Part shown: in pieces, positions 8,763-17,415 of the stretch
Numbering within the stretch: the first letter of the stretch is position 1
Layout: the number at the start of each line of letters is the position of its first letter
Assembly: GCA_029261855.1 (NCBI GenBank)
Contig: JAJDAN010000026.1
Location: 62,001 to 126,000, forward strand
Source of the DNA: Deltaproteobacteria bacterium
Lineage (GTDB): Bacteria > Myxococcota_A > UBA9160 > UBA4427
Direction of reading: 5' to 3'
Length of the DNA: 64,000 nucleotides
Position numbers and translations under genes: made by a program
Notes under the pieces: generated by a model
Told to the model about the DNA's origin: nothing
The model's database searches: none
The model's input: only the letters and a program-made list of their open reading frames with translations

Positions 8763-10127
8763 TTGACCTTCCGATTCTGGCTCCTGATCCTGCTGCTCGT
8801 CGCGATCGTGGCGGCGCTCGTCGTCATCGTTCCGCGTCTCGAGGGCGAGGAGCCGACGATCGCCGAGACCGCGCCTGCGGTACTGGGCCCCGACGCCACG
8901 ACCCTGGTGGTCGAGATATCCGACGAGGATTCTGGGCTGCGCTCGGTTCAGGTGCGGCTCGTCTCGAACGGCGAGAGCCAGACCCTCGTCGAGCGCCACC
9001 ATCCGGGCACTTTCATGACGGGTGGCGCGACGGGGATCGAGACGATCGAAGTACCGCTGGATGCAGAGGCGCTCGGGCTCAGCGACGGCAAGGCGACGAT
9101 CGTCGTGACGGCGCGCGACTGGTCTCTGCGGGACGGGCTCGCCGGCAACCTCGCCGAGCGCGAGATCGAGCTGACCGTGGATACCTCCCCCCCGAAGCTC
9201 GACGTGGGGAGCGGTCTCACCTACATCCAGCGAGGCGGCTCGGGTGCAGCCGTCTACCGGGTCGGCGAGCCAACGGCGAGCGACGGTGTCCGGGTCGCAG
9301 ACTTCTTCTTTCAGGGACACCCCATCAGTCAGGCAGCCGACGCCGACCCGTTGCTGCGTGTTGCCATCTTCGCGATCCCCGTCGAGGCGCCCGCGGACCC
9401 CCAGGTCCGGGTGGTGGCGCGCGACGCGGCCGGCAACGAGAGCGAAGGCAGCTTCCCGGTGCGCATTTCCGACCGGGACTTCGACGACAGCACCATCCGC
9501 CTGGGCCAGCGCTTTCTCGACGACAAGGTCCGCCCGCTGGCCGAAAAGAACGGACTCGCCGGGCGCACGGACGCGGAATCGTTCCAGGGCGTGAACGAGA
9601 CCCTACGCGCGCGCAACGAGGAACGCATCCGCGCGGTGATCGAGAACGCGACTTCGACCAAGCACTGGCAGGGCAGTTTCGCGCAGATGGCGAACTCGAA
9701 GGTCACGAGCCGCTTCGCAGAGCGCCGCACCTATCTCTGGCAGGACCGGCCCATCTCGAAAGCCATCCACTACGGCTTCGATCTCGCCAGCACCAGTGGC
9801 GCACCGGTGACCGCCTCGAACGCCGGGGTCGTCGTCTTCGCCGACGATCTCGGCATCTACGGGCAATGCGTGATCGTCGATCACGGTCTCGGCGTGCACT
9901 CCCTCTACGCGCACCTCCGCAGCATGGACGTGGCAGCCGGGGACGAGGTCGCGCGTGGGCAGACCCTCGGACGTTCCGGCGCGACGGGCCTCGCCGGCGG
10001 CGATCACCTGCACTTCGCCATCCTGGTAGGCGGACAGTACGTCGACCCCCTCGAATGGTGGGACGCGAAATGGGTGCGCTCCCACGTGGAGTGGCGCCTC
10101 GACCCCGACGCCGCGCCTGGAGGATGA
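8763..10127 (+). CDS. Membrane-anchored M23 (LytM) family metallopeptidase
   Basis: The preferred start is TTG at 8763, seven bases after GGAG; a TTG at 8724 in the same frame lacks a ribosome site. Residues 4-24 form one transmembrane anchor. Two Ig-like regions follow (residues 40-135 and 140-235), and the C-terminal 110 residues are the LytM domain: HYGFDLAS near 335, SLYAHL, and the final HLHFAI near 415. All Zn ligands (HxxxD and HxH) are present, so it is probably an active endopeptidase acting on peptidoglycan cross-links in the periplasm. Its stop overlaps sfsA by an ATGA junction. This is the first gene of a four-gene overlapping run. Confidence 0.85.
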   Translation: MTFRFWLLILLLVAIVAALVVIVPRLEGEEPTIAETAPAVLGPDATTLVVEISDEDSGLRSVQVRLVSNGESQTLVERHHPGTFMTGGATGIETIEVPLDAEALGLSDGKATIVVTARDWSLRDGLAGNLAEREIELTVDTSPPKLDVGSGLTYIQRGGSGAAVYRVGEPTASDGVRVADFFFQGHPISQAADADPLLRVAIFAIPVEAPADPQVRVVARDAAGNESEGSFPVRISDRDFDDSTIRLGQRFLDDKVRPLAEKNGLAGRTDAESFQGVNETLRARNEERIRAVIENATSTKHWQGSFAQMANSKVTSRFAERRTYLWQDRPISKAIHYGFDLASTSGAPVTASNAGVVVFADDLGIYGQCVIVDHGLGVHSLYAHLRSMDVAAGDEVARGQTLGRSGATGLAGGDHLHFAILVGGQYVDPLEWWDAKWVRSHVEWRLDPDAAPGG

Positions 10128-10855
10128 AGCGCGGAACGGGCATTCCCATCGGCGCCGACATGAAGGGGCGTCTGGTCAAGCGGTACAAGCGCTTCCTCGC
10201 CGATGTCGAAAAGCCCTGCGGCGAGGTCGTCACCGTCCACTGCCCGAATCCGGGCTCGATGAAGGGGCTGCAGACACCCGGATCCTCGGTGCGATGCACC
10301 ACGAGCGACGACCCCAAGCGCAAGCTGCGTCACACCCTCGAGATGATCCGGGTCGGGCGCGTGTGGGTGGGGCTTCACACCCTGCGCGCCAACCAGCTGG
10401 CAGCGAAGGTCCTGGCTTCCGGCGTCGTGCCCGGCCTCGACGGCTACCGGGAGATCCAGAACGAAGTCGCCGTGGGCGGCGGCTCGCGCCTCGACTTCCT
10501 GCTTTCGGGCCACGACGACGACGAGCGCCCGGCGTACGTCGAAGTCAAGAGCGTCACCTTGCGCGGGGAGGGCGACGCCAGCGAACGCGGCCTCTTCCCG
10601 GACGCCGTGACCACACGCGGCCAGCGCCACATGCACACCCTTGCGCGCCTTCGCAAGGAAGGCGCGCGTGCCGCGGTGCTCTTCATCGTCCAGCGCGCCG
10701 ACGTGAACGAGGTGCGACCCGCCGACGAGATCGACCCGGCCTACGGAGAAGCCCTGCGCGCCGCCGCGAACGATGGGGTCGAGGTTTTCGCCCTGCAGGC
10801 CCGTGTGACCGCGAATCGCATCGCAGCCGAACGCATGCTGCCGGTGAAGCTGTGA
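10124..10855 (+). CDS. sfsA: SfsA family DNA/RNA nuclease
   Basis: A 243-residue protein matching the family length of about 235. Typical SfsA blocks occur in order: KGRLVKRYKRFLAD, VHCPNPGSMKGL, RKLRHTLEMIRVG, EVAVGGGSRLDFLL, PAYVEVKSVTL, FPDAVTTRGQRHMHTL and VLFIVQRADV. The Asp and the E-x-K in RLDFLL and VEVKSVTL form a PD-(D/E)xK-like nuclease core. The historical name, sugar fermentation stimulation protein, reflects an indirect phenotype. The start overlaps the M23 stop (ATGA) and the end overlaps the mutY start (GTGA). Confidence 0.93.
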   Translation: MKRGTGIPIGADMKGRLVKRYKRFLADVEKPCGEVVTVHCPNPGSMKGLQTPGSSVRCTTSDDPKRKLRHTLEMIRVGRVWVGLHTLRANQLAAKVLASGVVPGLDGYREIQNEVAVGGGSRLDFLLSGHDDDERPAYVEVKSVTLRGEGDASERGLFPDAVTTRGQRHMHTLARLRKEGARAAVLFIVQRADVNEVRPADEIDPAYGEALRAAANDGVEVFALQARVTANRIAAERMLPVKL

Positions 10856-11937
10856 GCCCGCCGCTCAGCCGCTCCCGGGCGAAGCGCCTGCGCGAGCGCT
10901 TCCTCGCGTGGTACGACGAACATCGCCGGGATCTGCCCTGGCGTCACAGCCGAGACCCGTACGCGATCTGGATCTCCGAGACGATGCTGCAGCAGACGCG
11001 TGTCGAGACCGTGATCCCCTACTACGAACGCTTCCTCACGCGCTTCCCGGACGTACAGACCCTCGCCGACGCCAGCCAGGACGACGTCTACGCCCACTGG
11101 GCGGGGCTCGGCTACTACTCGCGCGCCCGGAACCTGCACGCGGCGGCGCGCAACATCGTCGACGACTTCGACGGAAGTCTGCCGGACGAGACGGACGCGC
11201 TGCAGACCCTACCCGGGGTTGGGCGCTACACGGCGGGCGCGGTCGCCTCCATCGCCTTCGATCGACCGGCGGCCATCGTCGATGGCAACGTGAAGCGCGT
11301 GCTCGCGCGGCTGCTCGGCATCCGCGAAGACGTCGGCGACAAGCAGGTGGCGGCGCGCATCTGGGAAGAGGCCGGACGCCTGGCGGACGGCCAGCGCCCC
11401 GGCGACCTCAACCAGGCCCTGATGGAGCTGGGCGCGACGGTCTGTACCCCTCGCGCACCGAAGTGCATGGCCTGCCCCTTCTTCAAGACCTGCGACGCAC
11501 GCCGCGCCGGGGATGCCGAAGCGCTTCCGAAGAAGGAGGCGAAGACCCGGGTGCAAGCTGTACGAGGCGTCGCCGTGTGGCTCTCGCGACGCGGACGCGT
11601 GCTCGCCGTCAAGCGCGAAGCAGGCGGCTTGCTCGGAGGGCTGTGGGAGCTCCCGGGCGGCGATCTCGACCCGGGAGAGAAGCCCGAGGACGGCGCCCAG
11701 CGCCTACTCGCCGAACGTCTCTCTCTCGAAGTCTCCGGGCTGCGACGCGCGGGCACCGTGAAGCACGTCTTCACCCACCGCGAACTGAGCCTCCACGTGC
11801 TCTGCGCGGAAGCCGAGCCCGGACGCGTGCGCCGGTTCGGTCTCGCCGCCCACCGCTGGCTGTCACCCGCCGGCTTGCGCGCTCTTCCCACCGCGACGGT
11901 CACCCGCAAGGCCCTGGCGGTGGTCCCGCAACCGTGA
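10852..11937 (+). CDS. mutY: A/G-specific adenine DNA glycosylase
   Basis: Removes adenine mispaired with 8-oxoguanine. The protein is 361 residues from the GTG at 10852, which overlaps the sfsA stop. Catalytic Glu43 lies in SETMLQQTRVE, the helix-hairpin-helix is LPGVGRYTAGAV, and catalytic Asp144 is in IVDGNVKR. The four iron-sulfur cysteines are spaced C-x6-C-x2-C-x5-C (198, 205, 208, 214). The C-terminal third is a Nudix-like domain (LWELPGGDLDPGE) that reads 8-oxoG. The domain set is complete. The neighbours sfsA and smr are also nucleic-acid proteins. Confidence 0.95.
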   Translation: MSPPLSRSRAKRLRERFLAWYDEHRRDLPWRHSRDPYAIWISETMLQQTRVETVIPYYERFLTRFPDVQTLADASQDDVYAHWAGLGYYSRARNLHAAARNIVDDFDGSLPDETDALQTLPGVGRYTAGAVASIAFDRPAAIVDGNVKRVLARLLGIREDVGDKQVAARIWEEAGRLADGQRPGDLNQALMELGATVCTPRAPKCMACPFFKTCDARRAGDAEALPKKEAKTRVQAVRGVAVWLSRRGRVLAVKREAGGLLGGLWELPGGDLDPGEKPEDGAQRLLAERLSLEVSGLRRAGTVKHVFTHRELSLHVLCAEAEPGRVRRFGLAAHRWLSPAGLRALPTATVTRKALAVVPQP

Positions 11938-12476
11938 ACGGTCGCGGCGGCAGCAAGGGCGGCGGCACGGACAGCGACAGGGACACGGATGAATCGTTTG
12001 CCGACGCCTTCGGCGACGATGTCTCTCCGTTGCGCGGACGCGACGACCGGGTCGCGGACGCACCCGCCGCGCGTCCCGGATACGACCGACGGGAAGCCGC
12101 CGTATTCATCCATCCCGACCCCGACGAGCCTGGCCTCGGCTTCGCAGACGGCATCAGCGACGCCCAACGCCGACGCCTCGAGCGGGGACGGATCCCTTGC
12201 GAGCGCCGGGTCGACCTGCACGGAATGCGCGCCGAGGAGGCGCGGCGGCACTGCCTGGACGAGCTGTCGGAAGCCATCGACGCAGGCGAGCGCTGCGTGC
12301 TGGTCGTCCACGGCCGCGGCAAGAACTCGAAGCAAGCGCCGGTCCTGCGCCAGGCGCTGCCGGGCTGGCTCGCAGAACCGCGCCTGGCAGGGCGGGTCCT
12401 GGCCTTCGCGCCCGCCCAGCCCGCCGACGGTGGCAACGGCGCGACCTACGTGCTCCTGCGTCGGACGCGCGGCTGA
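11934..12476 (+). CDS. Smr domain protein
   Basis: A 180-residue protein starting at the GTG that overlaps the mutY stop. The N-terminal 85 residues are acidic and low-complexity, probably disordered. The C-terminal Smr domain has VDLHGMRAEEAR, VLVVHGRGKNS and GNGATYVLLRR, the three conserved blocks. Stand-alone bacterial Smr proteins of this size act as nickases or as endonucleases on stalled-ribosome mRNA. The DLHG and HGRG motifs suggest an active domain. It closes the overlapping run M23, sfsA, mutY, smr. Confidence 0.88.
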   Translation: MNGRGGSKGGGTDSDRDTDESFADAFGDDVSPLRGRDDRVADAPAARPGYDRREAAVFIHPDPDEPGLGFADGISDAQRRRLERGRIPCERRVDLHGMRAEEARRHCLDELSEAIDAGERCVLVVHGRGKNSKQAPVLRQALPGWLAEPRLAGRVLAFAPAQPADGGNGATYVLLRRTRG

Positions 12477-12555
12477 AGCTGTCCCAGGCGCGCACACCAC
12501 TGCGGGTCAAATTGTCTGATTGCCCGGCGTGTTCTGCCTGCGAGACACTCGCGCC

Positions 12556-13002
12556 ATGCCTTGCTGGAACCGGGACGGACACATCGTCGACACCGCGCCG
12601 GAACGGCTCGACCGGGCGCTGGTCCGCGACTTCCTCGCGACTTCCTACTGGGCCGAAGGAATTCCGCAGGAAGTCGTCGACGCGGCCTGCGACGGGTCGG
12701 TCTGCTTCGGGTTGTACGAAGAGCCGAGGGGCGACCAGATCGGGTTCGCACGGGTGGTGACCGACAGCGCGAGCTTCGCCTATCTGTGCGATGTCTTCGT
12801 CCTGCCCACGCATCGCGGGCGCGGCCTTTCGAAGTGGCTCGTCGCCTGCGTCCTCGAACACCCCGACCTGCAAGGGCTGCGGCGCTGGATGCTCGCCACA
12901 CGCGACGCGCACGGGCTCTACACGCGCTTTGGCTTCGCGCCTCTCGACGACCCGCAGAAGTTCATGCAGATCGCGCGTCCGGGTCTGTACCGGGCGGGCT
13001 GA
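12556..13002 (+). CDS. GNAT family N-acetyltransferase
   Basis: A 148-residue protein from the ATG at 12556; a TTG at 12520 in frame is less likely. The acetyl-CoA loop is VFVLPTHRGRGLSKWLV, the Q/RxxGxG/A signature of GNAT enzymes, followed by LRRWMLATRDAHGLYTRFGF, the usual last helix and strand. The arrangement resembles small GNATs often annotated as arginine- or amine-acetyltransferases, but the acceptor is unknown. It faces a second unrelated GNAT gene convergently. Confidence 0.85.
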   Translation: MPCWNRDGHIVDTAPERLDRALVRDFLATSYWAEGIPQEVVDAACDGSVCFGLYEEPRGDQIGFARVVTDSASFAYLCDVFVLPTHRGRGLSKWLVACVLEHPDLQGLRRWMLATRDAHGLYTRFGFAPLDDPQKFMQIARPGLYRAG

Positions 13003-13030
13003 CGCAGGCGAAGCCGGATCGAGTGTGAGA

Positions 13031-13570
13031 TCAGGTCTCGTCGAAGGCGGGGTCGTATTCGACCTCGCCCGAGTAGCCGGCAAGCGCACCGGCTTCGAGA
13101 ACGGCCACGAAGAACGCCGGCGCGAAGTGCTCGTTCTTGTAGTAGAGGCCGTGGGCCGACGCGGGCTCGAAACCGAAGCGAGGGTAATACTCGGGATGAC
13201 CCAACACGAAGACCACCGGATGACCCAGCGCGCGGCACTCTTCGAGCCCGCGTCGGCAGAGCTCGGATCCGATGCTCTGCTTCTGGCAGACGGGGTCCAC
13301 GGCGACCGGTCCGAGGGCCATCGCTAGCTTTCGGCTCGCGCCGACCCGAACCGGCGAGAAGTAGATGTGCCCGACGATCTCGTCGCCCGCCTCTTCCGCA
13401 GTGAGGGCCACGAGAGAGACTTCCGGCGACACCCTGCCGCGCAGCCGGTCGACGAGCCTCGCCTCGGCTTCCTGCCCGAACGCCGCAGTCTCGATGGCGC
13501 GAACACGGTCATGGTCACCGGGTTCCTCGGGACGGACCCGGATCGGGATCGCCTGGTTCGGCTCAGTCAA
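13031..13570 (-). CDS. GNAT family N-acetyltransferase (YhbS-like)
   Basis: A 179-residue acetyltransferase. Typical YhbS-group blocks are RPEEPGDHDRVRAIETAAFG at the start, GHIYFSPVRV, LGPVAVDPVCQKQSIGSELC (acetyl-CoA loop) and VFVLGHPEYYPRFGFEPA. The loop reads CQKQSIG in place of the more usual xRxxGIG. The gene begins inside the last eight bases of the lipoprotein gene upstream, so YkgJ protein, lipoprotein and acetyltransferase are probably one transcript. The substrate is unknown. Confidence 0.85.
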   Translation of the reverse strand: MTEPNQAIPIRVRPEEPGDHDRVRAIETAAFGQEAEARLVDRLRGRVSPEVSLVALTAEEAGDEIVGHIYFSPVRVGASRKLAMALGPVAVDPVCQKQSIGSELCRRGLEECRALGHPVVFVLGHPEYYPRFGFEPASAHGLYYKNEHFAPAFFVAVLEAGALAGYSGEVEYDPAFDET

Positions 13571-14165
13571 GCTCGACTTCCTCCGTTGACGGGGCGATGA
13601 GCTGCAGGGAAAGCACCAGCCGCTCGAGTTCGTCCTGGCGACCGGGCTCCGGGTCGCGAACCCGGACCTGGCCGACGAGCGCGTAGCTGACCTCCGCCTG
13701 CTGCGCGGCCAGCAAGACGAAGCAGTTGTCCCGGGACCGCAGCTCGCGGTCGAAGCTTCCGCAGTAGACCCCCAGGCGGGCCGGAAGCTCGCCGGCTGGC
13801 GACGGCACGACGACGTCCCGTTCGTTCCGGGAAACAGTGAGCATGAGGGCGTCCACCTCGGCGCGCGCCCGGGCGAGGGCCAGTTCGGCTGTCGCGAAGC
13901 GACCGCGCAGCACCGAAACGTTCAGCCAGGCGTCGCCTTCCTGGTGGGCCAGCGCCCAGTCGATGGTCTCTGCAGTCTCGTTCCATTCGGCGCGCACCCA
14001 GTGCTCGCTCGGGGGTGTCAGCGCGTAGCCGCCGTCCGGACCGGCGACGGCCTGCCCAGCCGGGTACGGGTCCTGGGACGCCAGCCGGATGCTGGTGCAG
14101 GAAACGCACACCAGAGCAGCGACGACCGCCGCGAAGCGGAACGGCGTTCGCAATCGCTGCCTCAT
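13563..14165 (-). CDS. Putative lipoprotein of unknown function
   Basis: A 200-residue protein with a basic start, a hydrophobic stretch FAAVVAALVCV and a Cys in VSCTS that could be a lipidation site, although the residue at -3 is not the usual Leu. The mature part has the segments GGYALTPPSEHWVRAEW, EGDAWLNVSVL and RSRDNCFVLLA, which do not match a family I recognise. Its ATG overlaps the stop of the YkgJ gene. The pattern of short beta-rich segments suggests an envelope protein tested for fit in the outer or inner membrane. Confidence 0.7.
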   Translation of the reverse strand: MRQRLRTPFRFAAVVAALVCVSCTSIRLASQDPYPAGQAVAGPDGGYALTPPSEHWVRAEWNETAETIDWALAHQEGDAWLNVSVLRGRFATAELALARARAEVDALMLTVSRNERDVVVPSPAGELPARLGVYCGSFDRELRSRDNCFVLLAAQQAEVSYALVGQVRVRDPEPGRQDELERLVLSLQLIAPSTEEVELD

Positions 14166-14695
14166 GTTTTCTTCTCTATGCGCAGACGCGTTCTTCCGGC
14201 CGGAATGCCGTCGTCTGCGGCGACCTCGGTGATCGCTGACGCCAGGTGCAGCGGGCCTTCGCCGATTCCGGGACACGCCTTGCCTTCGGCGAGCCAATTG
14301 TCCTCGGAATGAACGATCCCTGCCCAGAACGGGTAGGTACGGCATTGGCGCGGGCGATCCTCGTATACCGAGCAGCCCGCCTTCGCGTCCCAGAACACGC
14401 AGTCCTGGTTGCGCTTCTGTTTCAGGCTCACGCCTCGGCGACCGGCGCGCCGCGTGTAGTCGTCGCGGAACTCCTCTTCGCAGATCTCGAGTCGCGCGGA
14501 CAGTGCGCTGATCTCGTCGTCGTTCACCCAGACGTTGCCCGCACCCCGGCAACAGCGACCGCAGCGCGTGCACTCGAAGCGAAGGCCTTCGCGATACCAG
14601 GGATCCTGCTCTCGACTCACTCCCGGAAGGTAACCCGGCTCGCTGACGGAGCCCCCTGGGCTCCGCTTTGCCAGCCCGAATTCTTCGTGCTCCAT
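14162..14695 (-). CDS. YkgJ family cysteine-cluster protein
   Basis: About 177 residues from the ATG at 14695. An upstream extension in frame would run into the start of the divergent HAD gene and looks non-coding. The family signature is present: FECTRCGRCCRG, then CVFWDAKAGCSVYEDRPRQC and TYPFW, with a later Cys in KACPGIG. These cysteines are presumed to bind Zn or an iron-sulfur centre. The biochemical role is not established for this family. It is the first gene of a three-gene overlapping group and lies divergent to the HAD phosphatase. Confidence 0.85.
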   Translation of the reverse strand: MEHEEFGLAKRSPGGSVSEPGYLPGVSREQDPWYREGLRFECTRCGRCCRGAGNVWVNDDEISALSARLEICEEEFRDDYTRRAGRRGVSLKQKRNQDCVFWDAKAGCSVYEDRPRQCRTYPFWAGIVHSEDNWLAEGKACPGIGEGPLHLASAITEVAADDGIPAGRTRLRIEKKT

Positions 14696-14729
14696 GTCGC
14701 GAGAACGATCCGGGCTAGAGTCAGCCCGC

Positions 14730-15572
14730 GTGACACCCGCCTCGGACATCCGATTGATCGCCCTCGACGTCGACGGCACCCTCGCGGCCCGGGGTGACGA
14801 GGTCACGCCCGCCACCCGCGAAGCCCTGCATCGGGCCAGCCAGGCGGGCGTCCACGTCGCCATCGCCACGGGCCGTCGCTACCGGACGACCCTTCGGGTC
14901 GTGAAGTCCTTGGGCCTGCCCGTCGACACGGTGTGTCTCGGCGGCGCGCTCGTGAAGGACGGCCAACAGCGAACCGTGCACGCGAACCACTTCGATCCGG
15001 ACGACTTCGTCATCATCCACGCTCTGGCCCGGGAACACGGCCACGCGATCATCTGCCATCGCGACTCGGCGGAGCGGGGCGGCGCAGACTTCATCATCGA
15101 CGCGGACGTCGAGTGGAACGAGCACACGCGGCAGTACGTCGAGAACAACGAGGCCTGGGCGGGACGCGGCACCGACTTCGGCCCGGACGGCTGCCCCGAC
15201 GCGATGGTGATCGGCGCCTTCGGGCCCGAAGCCACCCTTCGTTCCTGGCACGCAGCCATCGAGGAGCGCCATCCCGAACGTTTCGCCCCGAGCGTGGTGC
15301 CTTCCGGTGACCACTACTATCTCGAGCTGACTCCCCGAGACGTATCGAAGTGGACGGGACTCTGCGCGCTGGCGACGCGGCACGGCATTCCCACCGAGTC
15401 GATCTGCGCCGTGGGCGACCAGGTCAACGACCTGCCGATGCTGCGCGAAGCCGGGATGGCGGTGGCCATGGGCAACGCCGCGAGCGTCGTGAAGGAAGCG
15501 TGCCACTGGGTGACGGGAGCCTGCGACGAGGACGGGATCGTCGCCGTGGTGGAGCGCGTGCTGGCGCGCTAG
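14730..15572 (+). CDS. HAD-superfamily Cof-type phosphatase
   Basis: About 280 residues from GTG at 14730; an ATG at 14694 is possible but shares bases with the opposite-strand ATG. Motif I is IALDVDGTLAARG with both catalytic Asp residues, motif II is IATGRR, motif III includes Lys in VSKWTGL, and motif IV is GDQVNDLPML. The C2-type cap between motifs II and III is typical of Cof-like sugar or nucleotide phosphatases. The substrate is not predictable. A 46-base gap separates it from the ABC exporter genes. Confidence 0.9.
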   Translation: MTPASDIRLIALDVDGTLAARGDEVTPATREALHRASQAGVHVAIATGRRYRTTLRVVKSLGLPVDTVCLGGALVKDGQQRTVHANHFDPDDFVIIHALAREHGHAIICHRDSAERGGADFIIDADVEWNEHTRQYVENNEAWAGRGTDFGPDGCPDAMVIGAFGPEATLRSWHAAIEERHPERFAPSVVPSGDHYYLELTPRDVSKWTGLCALATRHGIPTESICAVGDQVNDLPMLREAGMAVAMGNAASVVKEACHWVTGACDEDGIVAVVERVLAR

Positions 15573-15618
15573 CGGCCGGCGACTCCGGGTTCACGGCGCT
15601 ATCGTCGCGCACCCACCC

Positions 15619-17415
15619 ATGCAGTCCCTGCGCCGCCTTTTCCCCTACCTGTCCCGGTACGCGGCCCCCTTCTGGATCGGCAACGGCGGGCTGCTGCTCG
15701 CCCGGGTGTTCGAAGCGTTCATCCCGCTGCTGCTGAAGATCGGGATCGACGACATCGCTGCCGGAAGGAGCGCGCTCTTCTGGCCGGTGGTCGGGATCCT
15801 CGCGTGCGTCCTCGGTCGCTTCGTCGCCATCGTGTTCAGCCGTCGCATCATCCGCCGCATCGGCATGGCCGTGTCCTACGACCTGCGGAAGCGCGTCTAC
15901 CGGCATCTACAGGCTCAGGGTTCGCGTTTCTTCTCCCAGCATCCGACCGGCGATCTGATGGCTCGCGCCATCAACGACATCTCGCTGGTTCGTCAGCTGG
16001 TGGGGCAGGGCACGCGAACGATCATCGTGCTGTTCTTCTCCGCGGCCGTCGGCTTCACGTTCATGCTGGTGCAGTCGCCGTCGCTCACCCTGCTGCTGCT
16101 GCCACCGCTTCCGATCATCACCGTCGTCGCGTACCTGCTTGCGCGGCGGGTCTACCAGGATTCGACCGCGGTGCAGGAGGGCTTCTCGGACCTGTCGGAC
16201 CGGGTCCAGGAGAACATGAACGGCATCCGCACCATCCAGGCCCTGGGCCAGGAAGACGCAGAGAGCCGCCGCTTCGGCGTCGTCAACACGGACTACGCGG
16301 ACCGCTACTACCGCCTGATGCGCACCAACTCGATCATCGCCGCCGTCATGCCCGTGCTCGGTGCCAGCGCCACCCTCATCATCCTGGGCGTCGGAGGCAA
16401 CCAGGTCCTTTCGGGGGAGATCAGCATCGGCACCTTCACCAGCTTCTTCTGGTATGTGGGCATGGTGCTGTGGCCCGTACGCGAGGCCGGCAACATGGTG
16501 AACCTGGTGCAACGGGGCGCCTCGGCGACGACCCGGTTGTTCGAGATCCTGGACCACGAGCCGGAGATCGCCGACCGGCCCAGCGTCGACGCTCCGGAAC
16601 GACTGCAGGGCGCGATCCGCCTTCGTGATCTGAGCTTCCGCTACCCGGACGCAAAGCAACTCGCGCTCGACGGCATCGACCTGGAAATCCCTGCCGGGGA
16701 GACGCTCGCGATCATCGGCCGCATCGGGTCCGGAAAGTCGACCCTGTTGAAGTTGCTCGTGCGGCTACTCGACCCGCCCCCCGGAAGCGTGCTGCTCGAC
16801 GGCTGCGAGGTGCGCGACCTGCCGCTCGCGCGGTTGCGACAACAGGTGGCCCTGGTTCCCCAGGACACCTTCCTGTTCGCGCTCCCCCTGGGAGAGAACG
16901 TCACCTACGACGACCCGCGCCGTTCCGACGAAGCGGTCTGGGATGCCGCGGAGGCGGCGGACCTGCGTGAGACCGTCGAACGCTTCCCGGATCGCCTCGA
17001 CACCATCATCGGCGAGCGCGGCGTCAATCTTTCCGGCGGACAGAAGCAGCGCGCCACCCTCGCGCGCGGCTTCATCCGGAGCGCACCGGTGTTGCTGCTC
17101 GACGACTGCTTCTCGAGCGTCGACACCGAAACCGAAGAGCACATCCTGCGGCGCCTGCGAGAGCTGCGGACCGGACTGACCACCGTGCTCGTATCCCACC
17201 GCGTCTCGACCGTTCGTCGCGCAGACCGCATCGCCGTGCTGGAAGAGGGGCGCATCGTCGAACTCGGAAGCCACGACGAACTCGTCGCGAAGGGTGGCAT
17301 CTACGCGGGGCTCGAGCGGGCGCAACAGAGGCGGGAGGACCTGACCCACGCACTCGACGAGCTGGACCCCGAAGACGCGAGCGCGCCTGGGGAATCCGAC
17401 CCGGTGGTGACATGA
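15619..17415 (+). CDS. ABC exporter half-transporter, subunit 1 (degenerate ATPase site)
   Basis: A 598-residue half-transporter with an N-terminal six-helix transmembrane domain (residues 1-310) and a nucleotide-binding domain. Walker A is GRIGSGKST near 367, the signature is canonical LSGGQ near 471, and Walker B is VLLLDDC: the catalytic Glu is replaced by Asp. The partner gene overlaps by four bases (ATGA). The pair matches heterodimeric type IV exporters of the TM287/288 or MdlAB kind, in which one ATP site is weak. The likely cargo is a lipid or drug. No adjacent biosynthesis gene identifies the substrate. Confidence 0.92.
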   Translation: MQSLRRLFPYLSRYAAPFWIGNGGLLLARVFEAFIPLLLKIGIDDIAAGRSALFWPVVGILACVLGRFVAIVFSRRIIRRIGMAVSYDLRKRVYRHLQAQGSRFFSQHPTGDLMARAINDISLVRQLVGQGTRTIIVLFFSAAVGFTFMLVQSPSLTLLLLPPLPIITVVAYLLARRVYQDSTAVQEGFSDLSDRVQENMNGIRTIQALGQEDAESRRFGVVNTDYADRYYRLMRTNSIIAAVMPVLGASATLIILGVGGNQVLSGEISIGTFTSFFWYVGMVLWPVREAGNMVNLVQRGASATTRLFEILDHEPEIADRPSVDAPERLQGAIRLRDLSFRYPDAKQLALDGIDLEIPAGETLAIIGRIGSGKSTLLKLLVRLLDPPPGSVLLDGCEVRDLPLARLRQQVALVPQDTFLFALPLGENVTYDDPRRSDEAVWDAAEAADLRETVERFPDRLDTIIGERGVNLSGGQKQRATLARGFIRSAPVLLLDDCFSSVDTETEEHILRRLRELRTGLTTVLVSHRVSTVRRADRIAVLEEGRIVELGSHDELVAKGGIYAGLERAQQRREDLTHALDELDPEDASAPGESDPVVT

